Shown here one piece after another: positions 1 through 8,773 of a stretch of DNA of 64,000 bases. Every line of letters starts with the position of its first letter. The first letter of the stretch is position 1. The notes under the pieces are model-generated. The model was not told the DNA's origin and did no database searches. It saw only the letters and a list, made by a program, of their open reading frames with translations. The position numbers and the translations under genes were made by a program. The DNA is from Arthrobacter sp. M2012083 (GTDB taxonomy: Bacteria; Actinomycetota; Actinomycetes; Actinomycetales; Micrococcaceae), in assembly GCF_000281065.1 (NCBI RefSeq), contig NZ_AKKK01000010.1, forward strand, positions 34,135 to 98,134, written 5' to 3'.

Positions 1-2
1 GC

Positions 3-575
3 AAGCGCACAGACTCCACCATCACCGCCGCCACCACACTCGCAGCATCGGTTCCGTCCTTCGTTATTGGGCTGCTGCTGGTCTCCATCTTCTCGGTCCA
101 ACTGGGATGGTTTCCCGTCTCGGGTGCTGGCGAAGGGTTTCTGGATCGGCTGCACCACCTTGCGCTGCCCGCAGTGGCACTCGCCGTTGGCGCCGTCGCC
201 ATAGTCAGCAGGGTGACCCGGCAATCCATGGTGGAGCAGCTGTCCATGGACCACGTGGAAGCGGCCCGCAGCTTCGGGTTGGCACCAGCGAAGTTGATCC
301 GCCGGCACGTGCTGCGCAACGCATGGGGACCCATCCTGACCATGGTGGCGCTTGTAGTGGCCAGCATGCTGGCCGGAACGGTGGTCGTCGAAAGCGTGTT
401 TGGTATCAGCGGTGTGGGCAAGCTGCTGGTGGATGCCATCAACACGCACGACTTCCCCGTGGTGCAGGCGGTACTCCTCTACATGGTCATCACGTACATG
501 GTGGTGACCACCCTGGTGGACCTGGTCCACCCGCTGCTTGATCCGCGTATCAAGGCAAAGGACAAGAAATCATGA
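3..575 (+). CDS. ABC transporter permease, DppB-like (5' end cut by window)
   Basis: This is the C-terminal 190 residues of an inner-membrane permease of the peptide/nickel ABC importer family; the start lies left of the window. The reading frame is open from base 3. Hydrophobic helices alternate with a cytoplasmic EAA loop (VEAARSFGL, followed by an RRHVLRNAWGP-type sequence), which in this family contacts the ATPase subunits. The stop overlaps the next gene's start by 4 nt (ATGA), so the two permeases are translationally coupled. Two ATPase genes follow, so this is a four-component cytoplasmic and membrane set. The binding-protein gene presumably lies upstream. The substrate (oligopeptide, dipeptide, nickel or another solute) cannot be read from the sequence. 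Confidence 0.9.
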   Translation, partial: KRTDSTITAATTLAASVPSFVIGLLLVSIFSVQLGWFPVSGAGEGFLDRLHHLALPAVALAVGAVAIVSRVTRQSMVEQLSMDHVEAARSFGLAPAKLIRRHVLRNAWGPILTMVALVVASMLAGTVVVESVFGISGVGKLLVDAINTHDFPVVQAVLLYMVITYMVVTTLVDLVHPLLDPRIKAKDKKS

Positions 576-1435
576 GTTCCCTTTCGACGTCCACGCTGGC
601 GTCCACCCCGGTAATTGGCAAGAAGAAGCGCGACGTTGCGTACCTTCTGAGCTTGGGCTTCCTCATGGTTGTGGTTGCCGCCGCTTTGCTCGCACCGTGG
701 GTGGCCCCCTACGCCGCCAACGCCGTGGACTTCACCGCGATCTGGCAGGCGCCGGGTGCAGCGCACCTTCTCGGCACGGACCAGGTAGGCCAGGACTTGT
801 TCTCGCGACTCATCCACGGAGCCCGCGAATCGTTGCTCGGCCCCCTTGCGCTGTTGGCGCTGGCCACAGTGTTCGGAGTGACCATCGGAACCGTTGCTGC
901 CTGGAACGGCGGCTGGATCGATGGCCTCCTGGCACGCATCACCGACGTCATGTTCGCCTTTCCGGGTCTGCTGTTCGTGGTTCTGGTGATTGCCGTCTTT
1001 GGCAAAGGACCCGCGACGGCGATTGTCGCCTTGGCGCTCGCCTACGCACCGGTGATCGCCAAGTTCACGAGGTCGCTGGCGCTGGCCGAGATGGCCCGCC
1101 CGTATGTGGATGCGTATCGCGTGCAAGGCGTGGGCGGATTCTTCCTGTGCGTCCGCTACATCATTCCCAACCTGACCCCACCGCTCCTCGGGTACCTTGT
1201 GGTGCTGTTCGGCGAAGGCCTCATGAGCCTCGCGACACTCAGCTTCCTGGGCTTTGGTGCGCAACCGCCCAGCTCCGAATGGGGGCTCATGGTCCAGGAA
1301 GGCCAGTCCGGCATCATCCAAGGCCACATCTGGCCGACACTGGTTCCCGGCGCCGCCATCGCCGCCGTTGTGGTGGCCGTCAACGTGGTGGGCGTGCGTT
1401 TGTCCGACCGCCTGAACTCACGGTTTGAGAGGTAG
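572..1435 (+). CDS. ABC transporter permease, DppC-like
   Basis: This is the second permease subunit of the same peptide/nickel-type importer, 287 residues and of normal family length. An N-terminal membrane helix (about residues 22-48) is followed by the DppC-type periplasmic segment (LGTDQVGQDLFSRLIHGARESL, split around residues 68-90), four or five further helices, and an EAA loop near EMARPYVDAYRVQGVGG. It starts in the ATGA overlap with the upstream permease. It is expected to form the heterodimeric membrane channel with that protein and to be energised by the two ATPases downstream. Substrate is unknown. Confidence 0.92.
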   Translation: MSSLSTSTLASTPVIGKKKRDVAYLLSLGFLMVVVAAALLAPWVAPYAANAVDFTAIWQAPGAAHLLGTDQVGQDLFSRLIHGARESLLGPLALLALATVFGVTIGTVAAWNGGWIDGLLARITDVMFAFPGLLFVVLVIAVFGKGPATAIVALALAYAPVIAKFTRSLALAEMARPYVDAYRVQGVGGFFLCVRYIIPNLTPPLLGYLVVLFGEGLMSLATLSFLGFGAQPPSSEWGLMVQEGQSGIIQGHIWPTLVPGAAIAAVVVAVNVVGVRLSDRLNSRFER

Positions 1436-1439
1436 GAAA

Positions 1440-2249
1440 ATGCTGCTCGACATAGACAATCTGAGCCTCACCATCACCACGAATGGCATCAGTCATCAAA
1501 TCCTGGACAAGGTGAGTCTCTCCGTTGACGCCGGAGAAGTGGTGGGCCTGGTGGGGGAGTCCGGCTCGGGTAAGTCCACCACAGCGCGAGCCGTGCTGAA
1601 GCTGTATCCCGAAACGGCCGCCGTCGGCGGTTCCATTACGGTGGGCGGGACGGAAGTCCTGTCGGCCTCCAAAGATGAGCTGCACCGTGTGCGCTCCTCC
1701 GAAGCGGCGCTGATCCACCAGGACCCGAGGGCTGCGCTCAACCCCGTGCGGCGGATCGGCGACTCGCTGACCGAACGGCTGGTCCACGTGCTGGGTGTCA
1801 GCCGTGCGGACGCTGCTGCGGCCGGGCTTGAACTCCTTGCCGCTGTGGGGATCCGGCAGCCTGAAGAGCGGATGCGCCAATACCCGCACGAGCTTTCCGG
1901 CGGCATGCTGCAGCGCGTGGTGATCGCCGCCGCTCTCACCGGACAGCCCAAGCTGCTGCTGGCAGACGAGGCCACGAGCGCTCTGGACGTGACCACCCAG
2001 GCCGAAGTTCTTGCCATTCTGCGCGACCTTCAGGAGCAACGCGGCCTGGGAGTCCTCCTCATTACCCACGACCTCCACCTGGCCGCCGCCTACTGCGATC
2101 GCGTCTACGTGATGTACCGCGGGCAGATTGTGGAGGAACTGCGGGGCAACGATCTCTTCCACGGTGCGCAACACGAATACACCCGCCGGCTGTTGTCGGC
2201 CGTTCCCGCAATCGGCCACCTCCCCAAGACAGAAAGCAGGGCATCATGA
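1440..2249 (+). CDS. ABC transporter ATP-binding protein, DppD-like
   Basis: This is a cytoplasmic ATPase subunit of the peptide/nickel-type importer, 269 residues. It has a Walker A motif (GESGSGKST, near residue 40), a Q-loop (HQDPRAALNP), a signature LSGGM, a Walker B ending LLLADEAT, and an H-loop ITHD. The C-terminal Y-T-R-R-L-L segment is typical of oligopeptide ATPases. I chose the ATG at 1440 rather than the in-frame TTG at 1425, because GAGAGGTAGG lies at the right distance upstream and the protein then begins with the usual LLDIDNLSL strand. The start follows the upstream stop by 4 nt and the stop overlaps the next gene. Confidence 0.93.
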   Translation: MLLDIDNLSLTITTNGISHQILDKVSLSVDAGEVVGLVGESGSGKSTTARAVLKLYPETAAVGGSITVGGTEVLSASKDELHRVRSSEAALIHQDPRAALNPVRRIGDSLTERLVHVLGVSRADAAAAGLELLAAVGIRQPEERMRQYPHELSGGMLQRVVIAAALTGQPKLLLADEATSALDVTTQAEVLAILRDLQEQRGLGVLLITHDLHLAAAYCDRVYVMYRGQIVEELRGNDLFHGAQHEYTRRLLSAVPAIGHLPKTESRAS

Positions 2250-3067
2250 GCGAGCACGTACTTGAGGTCGACGGGCTGCAGAAGGCGTTCCGCGTGGGTG
2301 CAGGCAACGTCGTGGCGTGCAATAACGTCAGCTTCGCCATTCCGCCGGGCGGATCCATGGGGCTGGTGGGGGAGTCGGGGTCCGGTAAGAGCACCATTGC
2401 CCGCATGTTGGTGGGTCTTGAAACGCCCGACGCCGGCACTATCCACGTGCGGGGACGGCAGCTTGGGACGCGGGAACGGGGGCGGGCGGCCCGCCTGCGG
2501 CGTGCCAAGGAGATCCAGATGGTGTTCCAGGATCCGTACGGTTCTTTGGATCGCCGGCTGACCGTGGCGCAGTGCTTGGATCAGGCGATGCGGTTGCATG
2601 GGGTTTCTGGTTCTTCGCGTATCGCTGGGCTGCTTGATCAGGTTGGCCTGCTGGCGAAGCATGGCGACTCCAAGCCCCACCAGCTCAGTGGTGGGCAGCG
2701 GCAGCGCGCAGCGATTGCCCGGTGCTTGGCAATCGAGCCATCGGTGATGGTGCTGGACGAGGCTGTCTCGGCTTTGGATGTGTCTGTTCAGGCGCAGATT
2801 CTGGCTCTGTTGAACGAGATCCGTGCATCCTCCGGGATCGCACTGTTGTTCGTGAGCCACGACCTCGCCGTGGTTTCCGAGGTCACCGACGACGTACTGG
2901 TTATGTACCGGGGATCGATCCTGGAGCAGGGTCCAACGGGCCGGGTGCTGAATGCGCCGGAGCACAGTTACACGAAGCTGCTCATTTCGTCGATGCCAGG
3001 GCCGGGGTGGGACCCGAAGAACGTGCTGGAGCGCCGCGCTGCGTTCTTGGCGGAAGTGGGAGTGTGA
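2246..3067 (+). CDS. ABC transporter ATP-binding protein, DppF-like
   Basis: This is the second ATPase subunit of the importer, 273 residues, and the last gene of the operon. It has Walker A (GESGSGKST), a Q-loop (FQDPYGSLDRRLTV, which is the DppF/OppF form), signature LSGGQRQR, Walker B (VMVLDEAVSALD) and the H-loop SHD. The C terminus has the S-Y-T-K-L-L tail shared by peptide importers. It starts in a 4-nt ATGA overlap with the DppD-like gene. Two ATPases and two permeases per operon is the standard arrangement. I see no clear terminator after it. Confidence 0.93.
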   Translation: MSEHVLEVDGLQKAFRVGAGNVVACNNVSFAIPPGGSMGLVGESGSGKSTIARMLVGLETPDAGTIHVRGRQLGTRERGRAARLRRAKEIQMVFQDPYGSLDRRLTVAQCLDQAMRLHGVSGSSRIAGLLDQVGLLAKHGDSKPHQLSGGQRQRAAIARCLAIEPSVMVLDEAVSALDVSVQAQILALLNEIRASSGIALLFVSHDLAVVSEVTDDVLVMYRGSILEQGPTGRVLNAPEHSYTKLLISSMPGPGWDPKNVLERRAAFLAEVGV

Positions 3068-3137
3068 CTTTGGATAGTAGGCTGGGCTGAACCACGTGGG
3101 GGCGCCGGTTCCTCCCGCACGCCGAAGGAATCGTCGA

Positions 3138-4604
3138 ATGAAATTCTCCATGTCCAGTCGCTCAAGCCTCCCGAAAACTTCAGCCAAACCGCCGACACGG
3201 GGGTTCGCCGGCGCTAAAACGGCCGCTGTCCTGCTCGCCACCATGCTTCTCGCCGCGTCTGGTGCAACGGCGGCCACCGCCTCCGAAGAATCGCCCACAG
3301 TCCAAAACGACCACGCGATGGGATCGACCATTCGTGGTCATGAAAGCGCAGGCCAATTGTTCTCCATTCAGGCCACAGATTCCGCTTCTTCATTACCGGG
3401 TGTGCCGGGCATGGATGTCAGTAGCCACCAAGGGGTGGTGGACTGGACCAAGGCTGCAGCAAACGGGGCCAAGTTCGCGTACGTCAAAGCCAGCGAGGGG
3501 ACCGAATACAGCAATCCGTACTTCGCCAACGAATACGCCGGAGCTGCTTCAGCCGGGATGCTGCGCGGCGCCTACCATTTCGCCCTCCCCAACGCGTCGT
3601 CCGGTGCCGCTCAAGCCAGCTACTTCCTCCAGAGCGGCGCAGCCTGGACTCCGGATGGAGAAACACTGCCTGCCCTGCTGGACCTCGAATACAACCCCTA
3701 CGGCAGCGCTTGCTACGGAATGACACCTGGTGAGATGGTGTCGTGGGTCTCCGATTTCGCCACCACCATCCTGTCGCGAACCGGCCGCCTTCCTGCCATC
3801 TACACCACCACCGACTGGTGGAATACCTGCACGGGAAGGGCCAATGGCTTCGGGAACCACCCTCTGCACATCGCCAGGTGGGAGTCGACACCCGGGGCGC
3901 TGCCAGCTGGTTGGAATGCCTACACCTTGTGGCAGTACGCCGATTCCGGCGTGTTCCCGGGTGATCAGAATGTCTTCAACGGTACCGTCGGGCAGTTGAC
4001 GGCCTTCGCCAGCAACCCAGGCCCCATTTTCTCCGACATATCCGGCGGGCAGTTCACCGCCGAAGTCAATTGGCTCGGGTCCCGCGGCATTTCAACAGGA
4101 TGGACCGAGGCCAACGGAGCCAGGACTTACCGACCCTTGGCCCCCGTAGCCCGTGATGCCATGGCCGCCTTCATGTACCGGCTGGCAGGCTCACCTGCCT
4201 TCACCGCCCCCGCCAAGTCGCCCTTTACCGACGTAGCCACGACCAACCCGTTCTACAAGCAGATCACCTGGCTTGCCAGCAAGGGCATCAGTACCGGATG
4301 GATCGAGGCCAATGGGACCAAGACCTACAGGCCCTTTGAGCCGGTAGCCCGCGACGCCATGGCCGCATTCATGTACAGGCTGGCCGGTTCGCCGGAGTTC
4401 ACTGCCCCCGCGGAGTCGCCGTTTACGGACGTTGCCACTAACAACCCGTTCTACAAGCAGATCACTTGGCTCGCAAGCAGCGGCATCAGTTCCGGCTGGA
4501 GCGAAGCCGATGGGACCAAGACCTACAGGCCCTTTGAGCCGGTGGCCCGCGATGCCATGGCCGCGTTTATGAGCCGTTTCGACAACAAATTCGGGGACCA
4601 GTAA
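3138..4604 (+). CDS. secreted GH25 muramidase with three C-terminal SLH-like repeats
   Basis: This is a predicted secreted N-acetylmuramidase of glycoside hydrolase family 25, 488 residues. A long signal peptide (about residues 1-48, hydrophobic at 28-42) is followed by the GH25 barrel at about 90-295, with GMDVSSHQG (Asp93) and LLDLEYNPYG (Asp182 and Glu184, the family's D-x-E catalytic pair). Three repeats of about 60 residues follow (about 305-488), each with a WL-x-S-x-GIS-x-GW core and an R-DAMAAFM element, as in S-layer-homology-like repeats of actinobacterial exoproteins. I chose the ATG at 3138, which has GAAGGA upstream, over a GTG at 3096. It probably remodels or binds the cell wall. 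It is monocistronic. Confidence 0.9.
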   Translation: MKFSMSSRSSLPKTSAKPPTRGFAGAKTAAVLLATMLLAASGATAATASEESPTVQNDHAMGSTIRGHESAGQLFSIQATDSASSLPGVPGMDVSSHQGVVDWTKAAANGAKFAYVKASEGTEYSNPYFANEYAGAASAGMLRGAYHFALPNASSGAAQASYFLQSGAAWTPDGETLPALLDLEYNPYGSACYGMTPGEMVSWVSDFATTILSRTGRLPAIYTTTDWWNTCTGRANGFGNHPLHIARWESTPGALPAGWNAYTLWQYADSGVFPGDQNVFNGTVGQLTAFASNPGPIFSDISGGQFTAEVNWLGSRGISTGWTEANGARTYRPLAPVARDAMAAFMYRLAGSPAFTAPAKSPFTDVATTNPFYKQITWLASKGISTGWIEANGTKTYRPFEPVARDAMAAFMYRLAGSPEFTAPAESPFTDVATNNPFYKQITWLASSGISSGWSEADGTKTYRPFEPVARDAMAAFMSRFDNKFGDQ

Positions 4605-4645
4605 GGGCTGCTCCGGTATTGGCGGCTATTTCCCGGCAGGGGACC

Positions 4646-6001
4646 CTACTTCCCCTTCTTCCCGCCCCTCTTAGCCGCGGCGTTCATCGCCGACTTCACC
4701 GCAGGCGGCAGCCCCGCCGTCTCGGTCTCGGGCTCAGCGACGGTCCCGCGCCAGCGGGCCAGCCCCTTCATTCCGTGGTAAATCACCAGTGCAGCGGCTG
4801 ATCCCAAGGCAATGCCCGTGAACTTCAGCTCGCCGATGGTCCACGTGTAATCCGCGATGCCAATAATCAGCGCTACAGCGGCGGTAGTCAGGTTGATGGG
4901 GTTGGAGAAGTTGACCTTGTTCTGCACCCAGATCTTCACGCCGAGCACGCCGATCATGCCGTACAGCATGGTCGCGGCGCCGCCCAGCACACCGGCCGGC
5001 ACGGTCGCGATCAGTTCGCCGAATTTCGGGGAGAAGCTCAGCAGAATGGCGAAGATACCGGCCACCCAGTATGCCGCCGTCGAATAGACCTTGGTGGCGG
5101 CCATGACGCCGATGTTCTCCGCGTACGTCGTGGTACCGGAACCGCCGCCGAACCCGGCGAGCACCGTCGCGGCGCCGTCGGCCATCAGCGCGCGTCCGGA
5201 GACGCCGTCGAGGTTTTGGCCGGTCATCGCGGCCACCGACTTCACGTGGCCCACGTTTTCAGCCACGAGCACCAGCACGACGGGCACGAAGAGCCCCACC
5301 ACGCCAAGGTGGAATTCGGGCGTCTGGAACAGCGGCAGGCCAACCCACGCGGCGGCATCCATCTTTTCGTAGGACACCTCGCCGCGCATCATCGCCACGA
5401 GGTAACCCACTACAACACCCACCAGAATGCTCAGGCGCCCCAGGATCCCGCGGAAGAGCACACTGACCAGGATGATTGTCACCAGCGTGACCAGCGCCGT
5501 GACCGGAGCGGCGTCGAAGTTGTTCTTCGCGGCGGGCGCGAGGTTAAGGCCGATCAGCGCCACGATCGCGCCAGTGACGATCGGAGGCATGAGCCGGTTG
5601 ATCCATTCGGCTCCAAACTTCTGGACGATCGCACCAATAAGCGCCAGTACGACGCCGGCAAGCACCACGCCGCCCAAGGCGCCGCTGACGCCGTACTGCT
5701 GCTGCGACGCCATGATCGGGGCGATGAACGCGAAGCTCGAACCCAGGTAGCTGGGCACTCGGCCCTTGGTGATCACCAGGAAGAGCAGGGTGCCGATGCC
5801 CGAGAAGAGCAGGGTGGTGGCCGGCGGCATGCCCGTGATGATGGGGACCAGGAAGGTGGCGCCGAACATGGCCACTACGTGCTGCATGCCGATACCGATG
5901 GTCAAGGGCCAGGCGAGCCGCTCGTCGGGAGCCACCACGTGGCCTGGGCGAATGGACTTGCCGTTGCCGTGGAGCTTCCATTTGATGCCGAGCATGCTCA
6001 T
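4646..6001 (-). CDS. uraA: uracil permease, NCS2 family
   Basis: This is a nucleobase:cation symporter of the NCS2 family, 451 residues, with about 12-14 membrane helices. Hallmarks are the N-terminal GIGMQHVVAMFGATFLVP segment, the QxEN-like NVGHVKS segment, and the GSGTTTYAENIGVMAATKVYS stretch (split here around its centre) that is characteristic of bacterial uracil permeases of the UraA/PyrP type. The C-terminal tail is short, basic and cytoplasmic. Uracil is the likely substrate, since the ENIG form is typical of uracil rather than xanthine transporters, but specificity is inferred. It lies 74 nt downstream of the GH26-OpgC fusion on the same strand. No attenuator was seen in that gap. 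Confidence 0.9.
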   Translation of the reverse strand: MSMLGIKWKLHGNGKSIRPGHVVAPDERLAWPLTIGIGMQHVVAMFGATFLVPIITGMPPATTLLFSGIGTLLFLVITKGRVPSYLGSSFAFIAPIMASQQQYGVSGALGGVVLAGVVLALIGAIVQKFGAEWINRLMPPIVTGAIVALIGLNLAPAAKNNFDAAPVTALVTLVTIILVSVLFRGILGRLSILVGVVVGYLVAMMRGEVSYEKMDAAAWVGLPLFQTPEFHLGVVGLFVPVVLVLVAENVGHVKSVAAMTGQNLDGVSGRALMADGAATVLAGFGGGSGTTTYAENIGVMAATKVYSTAAYWVAGIFAILLSFSPKFGELIATVPAGVLGGAATMLYGMIGVLGVKIWVQNKVNFSNPINLTTAAVALIIGIADYTWTIGELKFTGIALGSAAALVIYHGMKGLARWRGTVAEPETETAGLPPAVKSAMNAAAKRGGKKGK

Positions 6002-6075
6002 GGCGGGGCCTTCCTCAGAAGAGTATTGGGATTCGGTGCAACATTACCGCCAAATGCCCACCCACATGCGGCGCT

Positions 6076-8568
6076 TTAGCGGGGAACCAGCCTGAACAGG
6101 AACTTGGTTTTCACCATCACCCAAAGTATGGCGAGCAAGGCGACATACACGCCGGTGTTCAGCCAGAGGTTCCCATCCCGCAGCACAGGGATGTTGGCGA
6201 TGGCCACAATGAAGAACACGTGCATGATGAACACGTACAACGTGGCTTGGCCCAGGGGTATGAAGAACCAGCCAACGGCGCGTGACAACGGCTTCCAAAA
6301 GGCACTTAGCAATGCGTACAAGGCGATGGTGATGAGGAAGACGTTGAGCACCCGCCCCGGCCCGAGATAAGTCCGGCTGAAGAAGGTGTCGTAGACGTAC
6401 CTGAACGTCGTTTCGGGGATAAGCGCGAGCCGGAAGTCCAGCTGGTTGGTCAGGTAAGGGCCACTCCAGGAGAAGACGGCACAGGCAGCCGCCAGGAAAA
6501 TGCACACCCCAAGCAGCCAACGCCGACGCTGATCGGCAAACCACTGGATGATTTGATGCCGATAGAACCCGGCGGTCATTCCCACAACGAACAGGAGCTG
6601 CCACACGAGAAGCGGGAAGGAATCCTCGAACTGCGAAGGCAGCAGGCGGAAACGGAAGATCGACCCCGCGATGTAAAGGCCGACGCTGAGCGTGAGGACC
6701 AGCCAGGTAAACCCGCGGGAAAGCGCAACGAGGATTAGCGGGCTGATGAGCAAGAGGACGACGTAGAGTCCCATGATGTTGAACTGCCACGGCCCGACCT
6801 GGAGCAACAGGAGGGCCGGGATGAGCCCCTGCGGGACGGGGAACTGCAGCAACCCCTCCATTCCGGCGTAGAGGTCGTACGTAGTGCCCGCAGCCGCGCG
6901 TCCTGCCCCGCCGGTTCCTTGGTCGGTGAAGGTGGTCACGGCTGCGGCGTTGATGAAGGGGAGCAGGCTCAACCCGTACACGATCAGGACCACGGCAAGG
7001 GCTGTGAAATACAGCTTCCAGGCGCGCTTGGTGGTTCCATCCACCACATCGCCGAGTTCTGTAGCAATCCGGGGCCCGTAGACCATGCCTAGAACCACTC
7101 CGGAGAGCATGACGAACAGCTCCGCTCCGGAAACCACTCCGAGGGTCTCTTGGCTCAGCAGCTGAAAGACGGAGTTGATGCCCACATGGTTTACCACCAC
7201 AAACACGATCGCGAGGCCGCGGAGCATGTCGATCCGTGCATCACGCTTACCAGTCCCGGTGTAGGACCACTTGCTGGCGAAAGCCCGGGAGGACAACAGC
7301 CATAACGCCGCGACAGCTACCAGCACTGATCCGGCCGAAGCCCACGCCGCCCAGCCTTGTATGACCGTCCCAGTCTTCGGCTGCGGTGCCTCGACACCAG
7401 GCACGTTCTCCAAGCCCCGCTCAGTGACAGGTCCAATGGTGAGGCCTGAGGTGTCCAACGACGTTCGGAAGGGGTCGGCAAGTGAGGGCTCGGCCGTGGT
7501 CCTCCAATCGATGGGCACCTGGCCTGGTTCGCGCACATCCGTGGTTTCGTTCCAGACCACTGCCCGGACAGCCCCATTCCCGGGCTCCGCAACAGAGGCG
7601 AAAACCTGGTGCCACCACGTTTCCTTAACATCGAGCTCACCGGCGCCACCAGCACCGGGCGAGTAGAAAGCTCCGGTTTCCACCAGAAGGGGCTTGCTGC
7701 GGGCTTGTACGTAGGTGCTGTAGAAATTGTCGGTTCCACCCTCGCCGCTGGTGGTTCCGCCGCTGGAGGCATGGAGGGCATCATTGAACTCGCCCGCCAC
7801 GGGAAGGGTATTGCTTGCCGCGCCGGCACCCGTTGTGTCGTGATAGACGGACAAGCCAACCCAGTCCACCACGTCATCACCCGGATAGTACGGTTCAAAT
7901 GCGGAATCGTCCTGGTCCCAAATACCATTCCCGCTGGTGTCCAGCGACGCCAAGGGCACCCCCTTGGGAGGGGTGGAAGTGGCGGCTTGGAAGGGATAGT
8001 CCTTTTCTGCTGTCGGAGACCACACCATCACGGGGTCCGGCAGGGTGGCCCGGAGCGCTGCAGCGACATTGTCGAAAGCGGTCCGGTAAGCTTCCGGCTC
8101 TTGTCCCCAGCTAACCCACGGCGCGTTCATTTCCGGTGCGAAGCGGACGAAGACCTTCCCCCGGAAGCCGGCGGCCGCCGTCGTGATTTGACTGGCAAAA
8201 GTGGACGCAACGTCGTCGGTGATGTCCTTCAGGTCGATCCCGGGGCGGACCGTGAGCAACGCGTGCGAGCCCTGGTCGGCAATGTGGGAGAAGTAGCCCC
8301 TCAGGTATTCGCGGCCGCCTTCGTCCACGGGCATGGACACGTTTTGGCCGTAGAGTGCCGCGGGTGCCCCGAGCCGCTGGGCGTAATCTGCTGCCGAGTC
8401 CTTGTCCCAGTCAAGCAATGTACCGAAGAGCCGTGTTCCAGGATCCTCGACGCTGGGCTGCTGCTGAACGGAGGCCCAGGCCTGCGCGGTGGGCATCAGG
8501 AACATCACCAGAAGCGTGGCAAGAACAGCCAGCCCACGCTTACGGGCCGCTTGGGGAAAGGTAGGCAT
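6076..8568 (-). CDS. fusion of secreted GH26-like glycosidase domain with OpgC-like membrane acyltransferase domain
   Basis: The protein has 830 residues. A signal peptide (about 1-32) is followed by a glycosidase-like domain (about 40-400). Its FVRFAPEMNAPWVSWG (Glu147) and KPLLVETGAFYS (Glu297) fit the acid/base and nucleophile positions of GH26-type enzymes. After a helix near 415-435, the C-terminal part begins RDARIDMLRGLAIVFVV and has about ten membrane helices, matching the OpgC/acyltransferase-3-like family. I chose the ATG at 8568 (AGAAGG upstream) over 8613. The layout suggests an extracellular glycan-acting domain tethered to an integral membrane acyl or succinyl transferase. The substrate is unknown; catalytic activity of either half is inference. 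Confidence 0.82.
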   Translation of the reverse strand: MPTFPQAARKRGLAVLATLLVMFLMPTAQAWASVQQQPSVEDPGTRLFGTLLDWDKDSAADYAQRLGAPAALYGQNVSMPVDEGGREYLRGYFSHIADQGSHALLTVRPGIDLKDITDDVASTFASQITTAAAGFRGKVFVRFAPEMNAPWVSWGQEPEAYRTAFDNVAAALRATLPDPVMVWSPTAEKDYPFQAATSTPPKGVPLASLDTSGNGIWDQDDSAFEPYYPGDDVVDWVGLSVYHDTTGAGAASNTLPVAGEFNDALHASSGGTTSGEGGTDNFYSTYVQARSKPLLVETGAFYSPGAGGAGELDVKETWWHQVFASVAEPGNGAVRAVVWNETTDVREPGQVPIDWRTTAEPSLADPFRTSLDTSGLTIGPVTERGLENVPGVEAPQPKTGTVIQGWAAWASAGSVLVAVAALWLLSSRAFASKWSYTGTGKRDARIDMLRGLAIVFVVVNHVGINSVFQLLSQETLGVVSGAELFVMLSGVVLGMVYGPRIATELGDVVDGTTKRAWKLYFTALAVVLIVYGLSLLPFINAAAVTTFTDQGTGGAGRAAAGTTYDLYAGMEGLLQFPVPQGLIPALLLLQVGPWQFNIMGLYVVLLLISPLILVALSRGFTWLVLTLSVGLYIAGSIFRFRLLPSQFEDSFPLLVWQLLFVVGMTAGFYRHQIIQWFADQRRRWLLGVCIFLAAACAVFSWSGPYLTNQLDFRLALIPETTFRYVYDTFFSRTYLGPGRVLNVFLITIALYALLSAFWKPLSRAVGWFFIPLGQATLYVFIMHVFFIVAIANIPVLRDGNLWLNTGVYVALLAILWVMVKTKFLFRLVPR

Positions 8569-8691
8569 CAGGCCCCTTCTGGTGTCGTCATTCCCACGGC
8601 TGAACGTCCCCAAAGCGGGTGGCAGCTCGTATGCATGATGCTACCGGTTTCAGTGCTGTGCCCAACGTCACGGGCCGTCATGGGAAGAGGA

Positions 8692-8713
8692 CAACTGAAG
8701 TTGAAGTTGCAAC
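8692..8713. promoter_or_regulatory. overlapping short palindromes, possible operator upstream of the RutE-like gene
   Basis: CAACTGAAGTTG (8692-8703) is an inverted repeat with 5-bp arms, and GTTGCAAC (8706-8713) is a perfect 8-bp palindrome. Together they lie about 60-80 bases before the reductase start and could bind a dimeric regulator. No regulator gene is adjacent, so this is a weak call. Confidence 0.3.
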
Positions 8714-8773
8714 CATGGAAAGCAGAAGTGCCCGGCCTGCTCAGGGCCAGGGTCCAGCGAAAGGTTCACCAAA

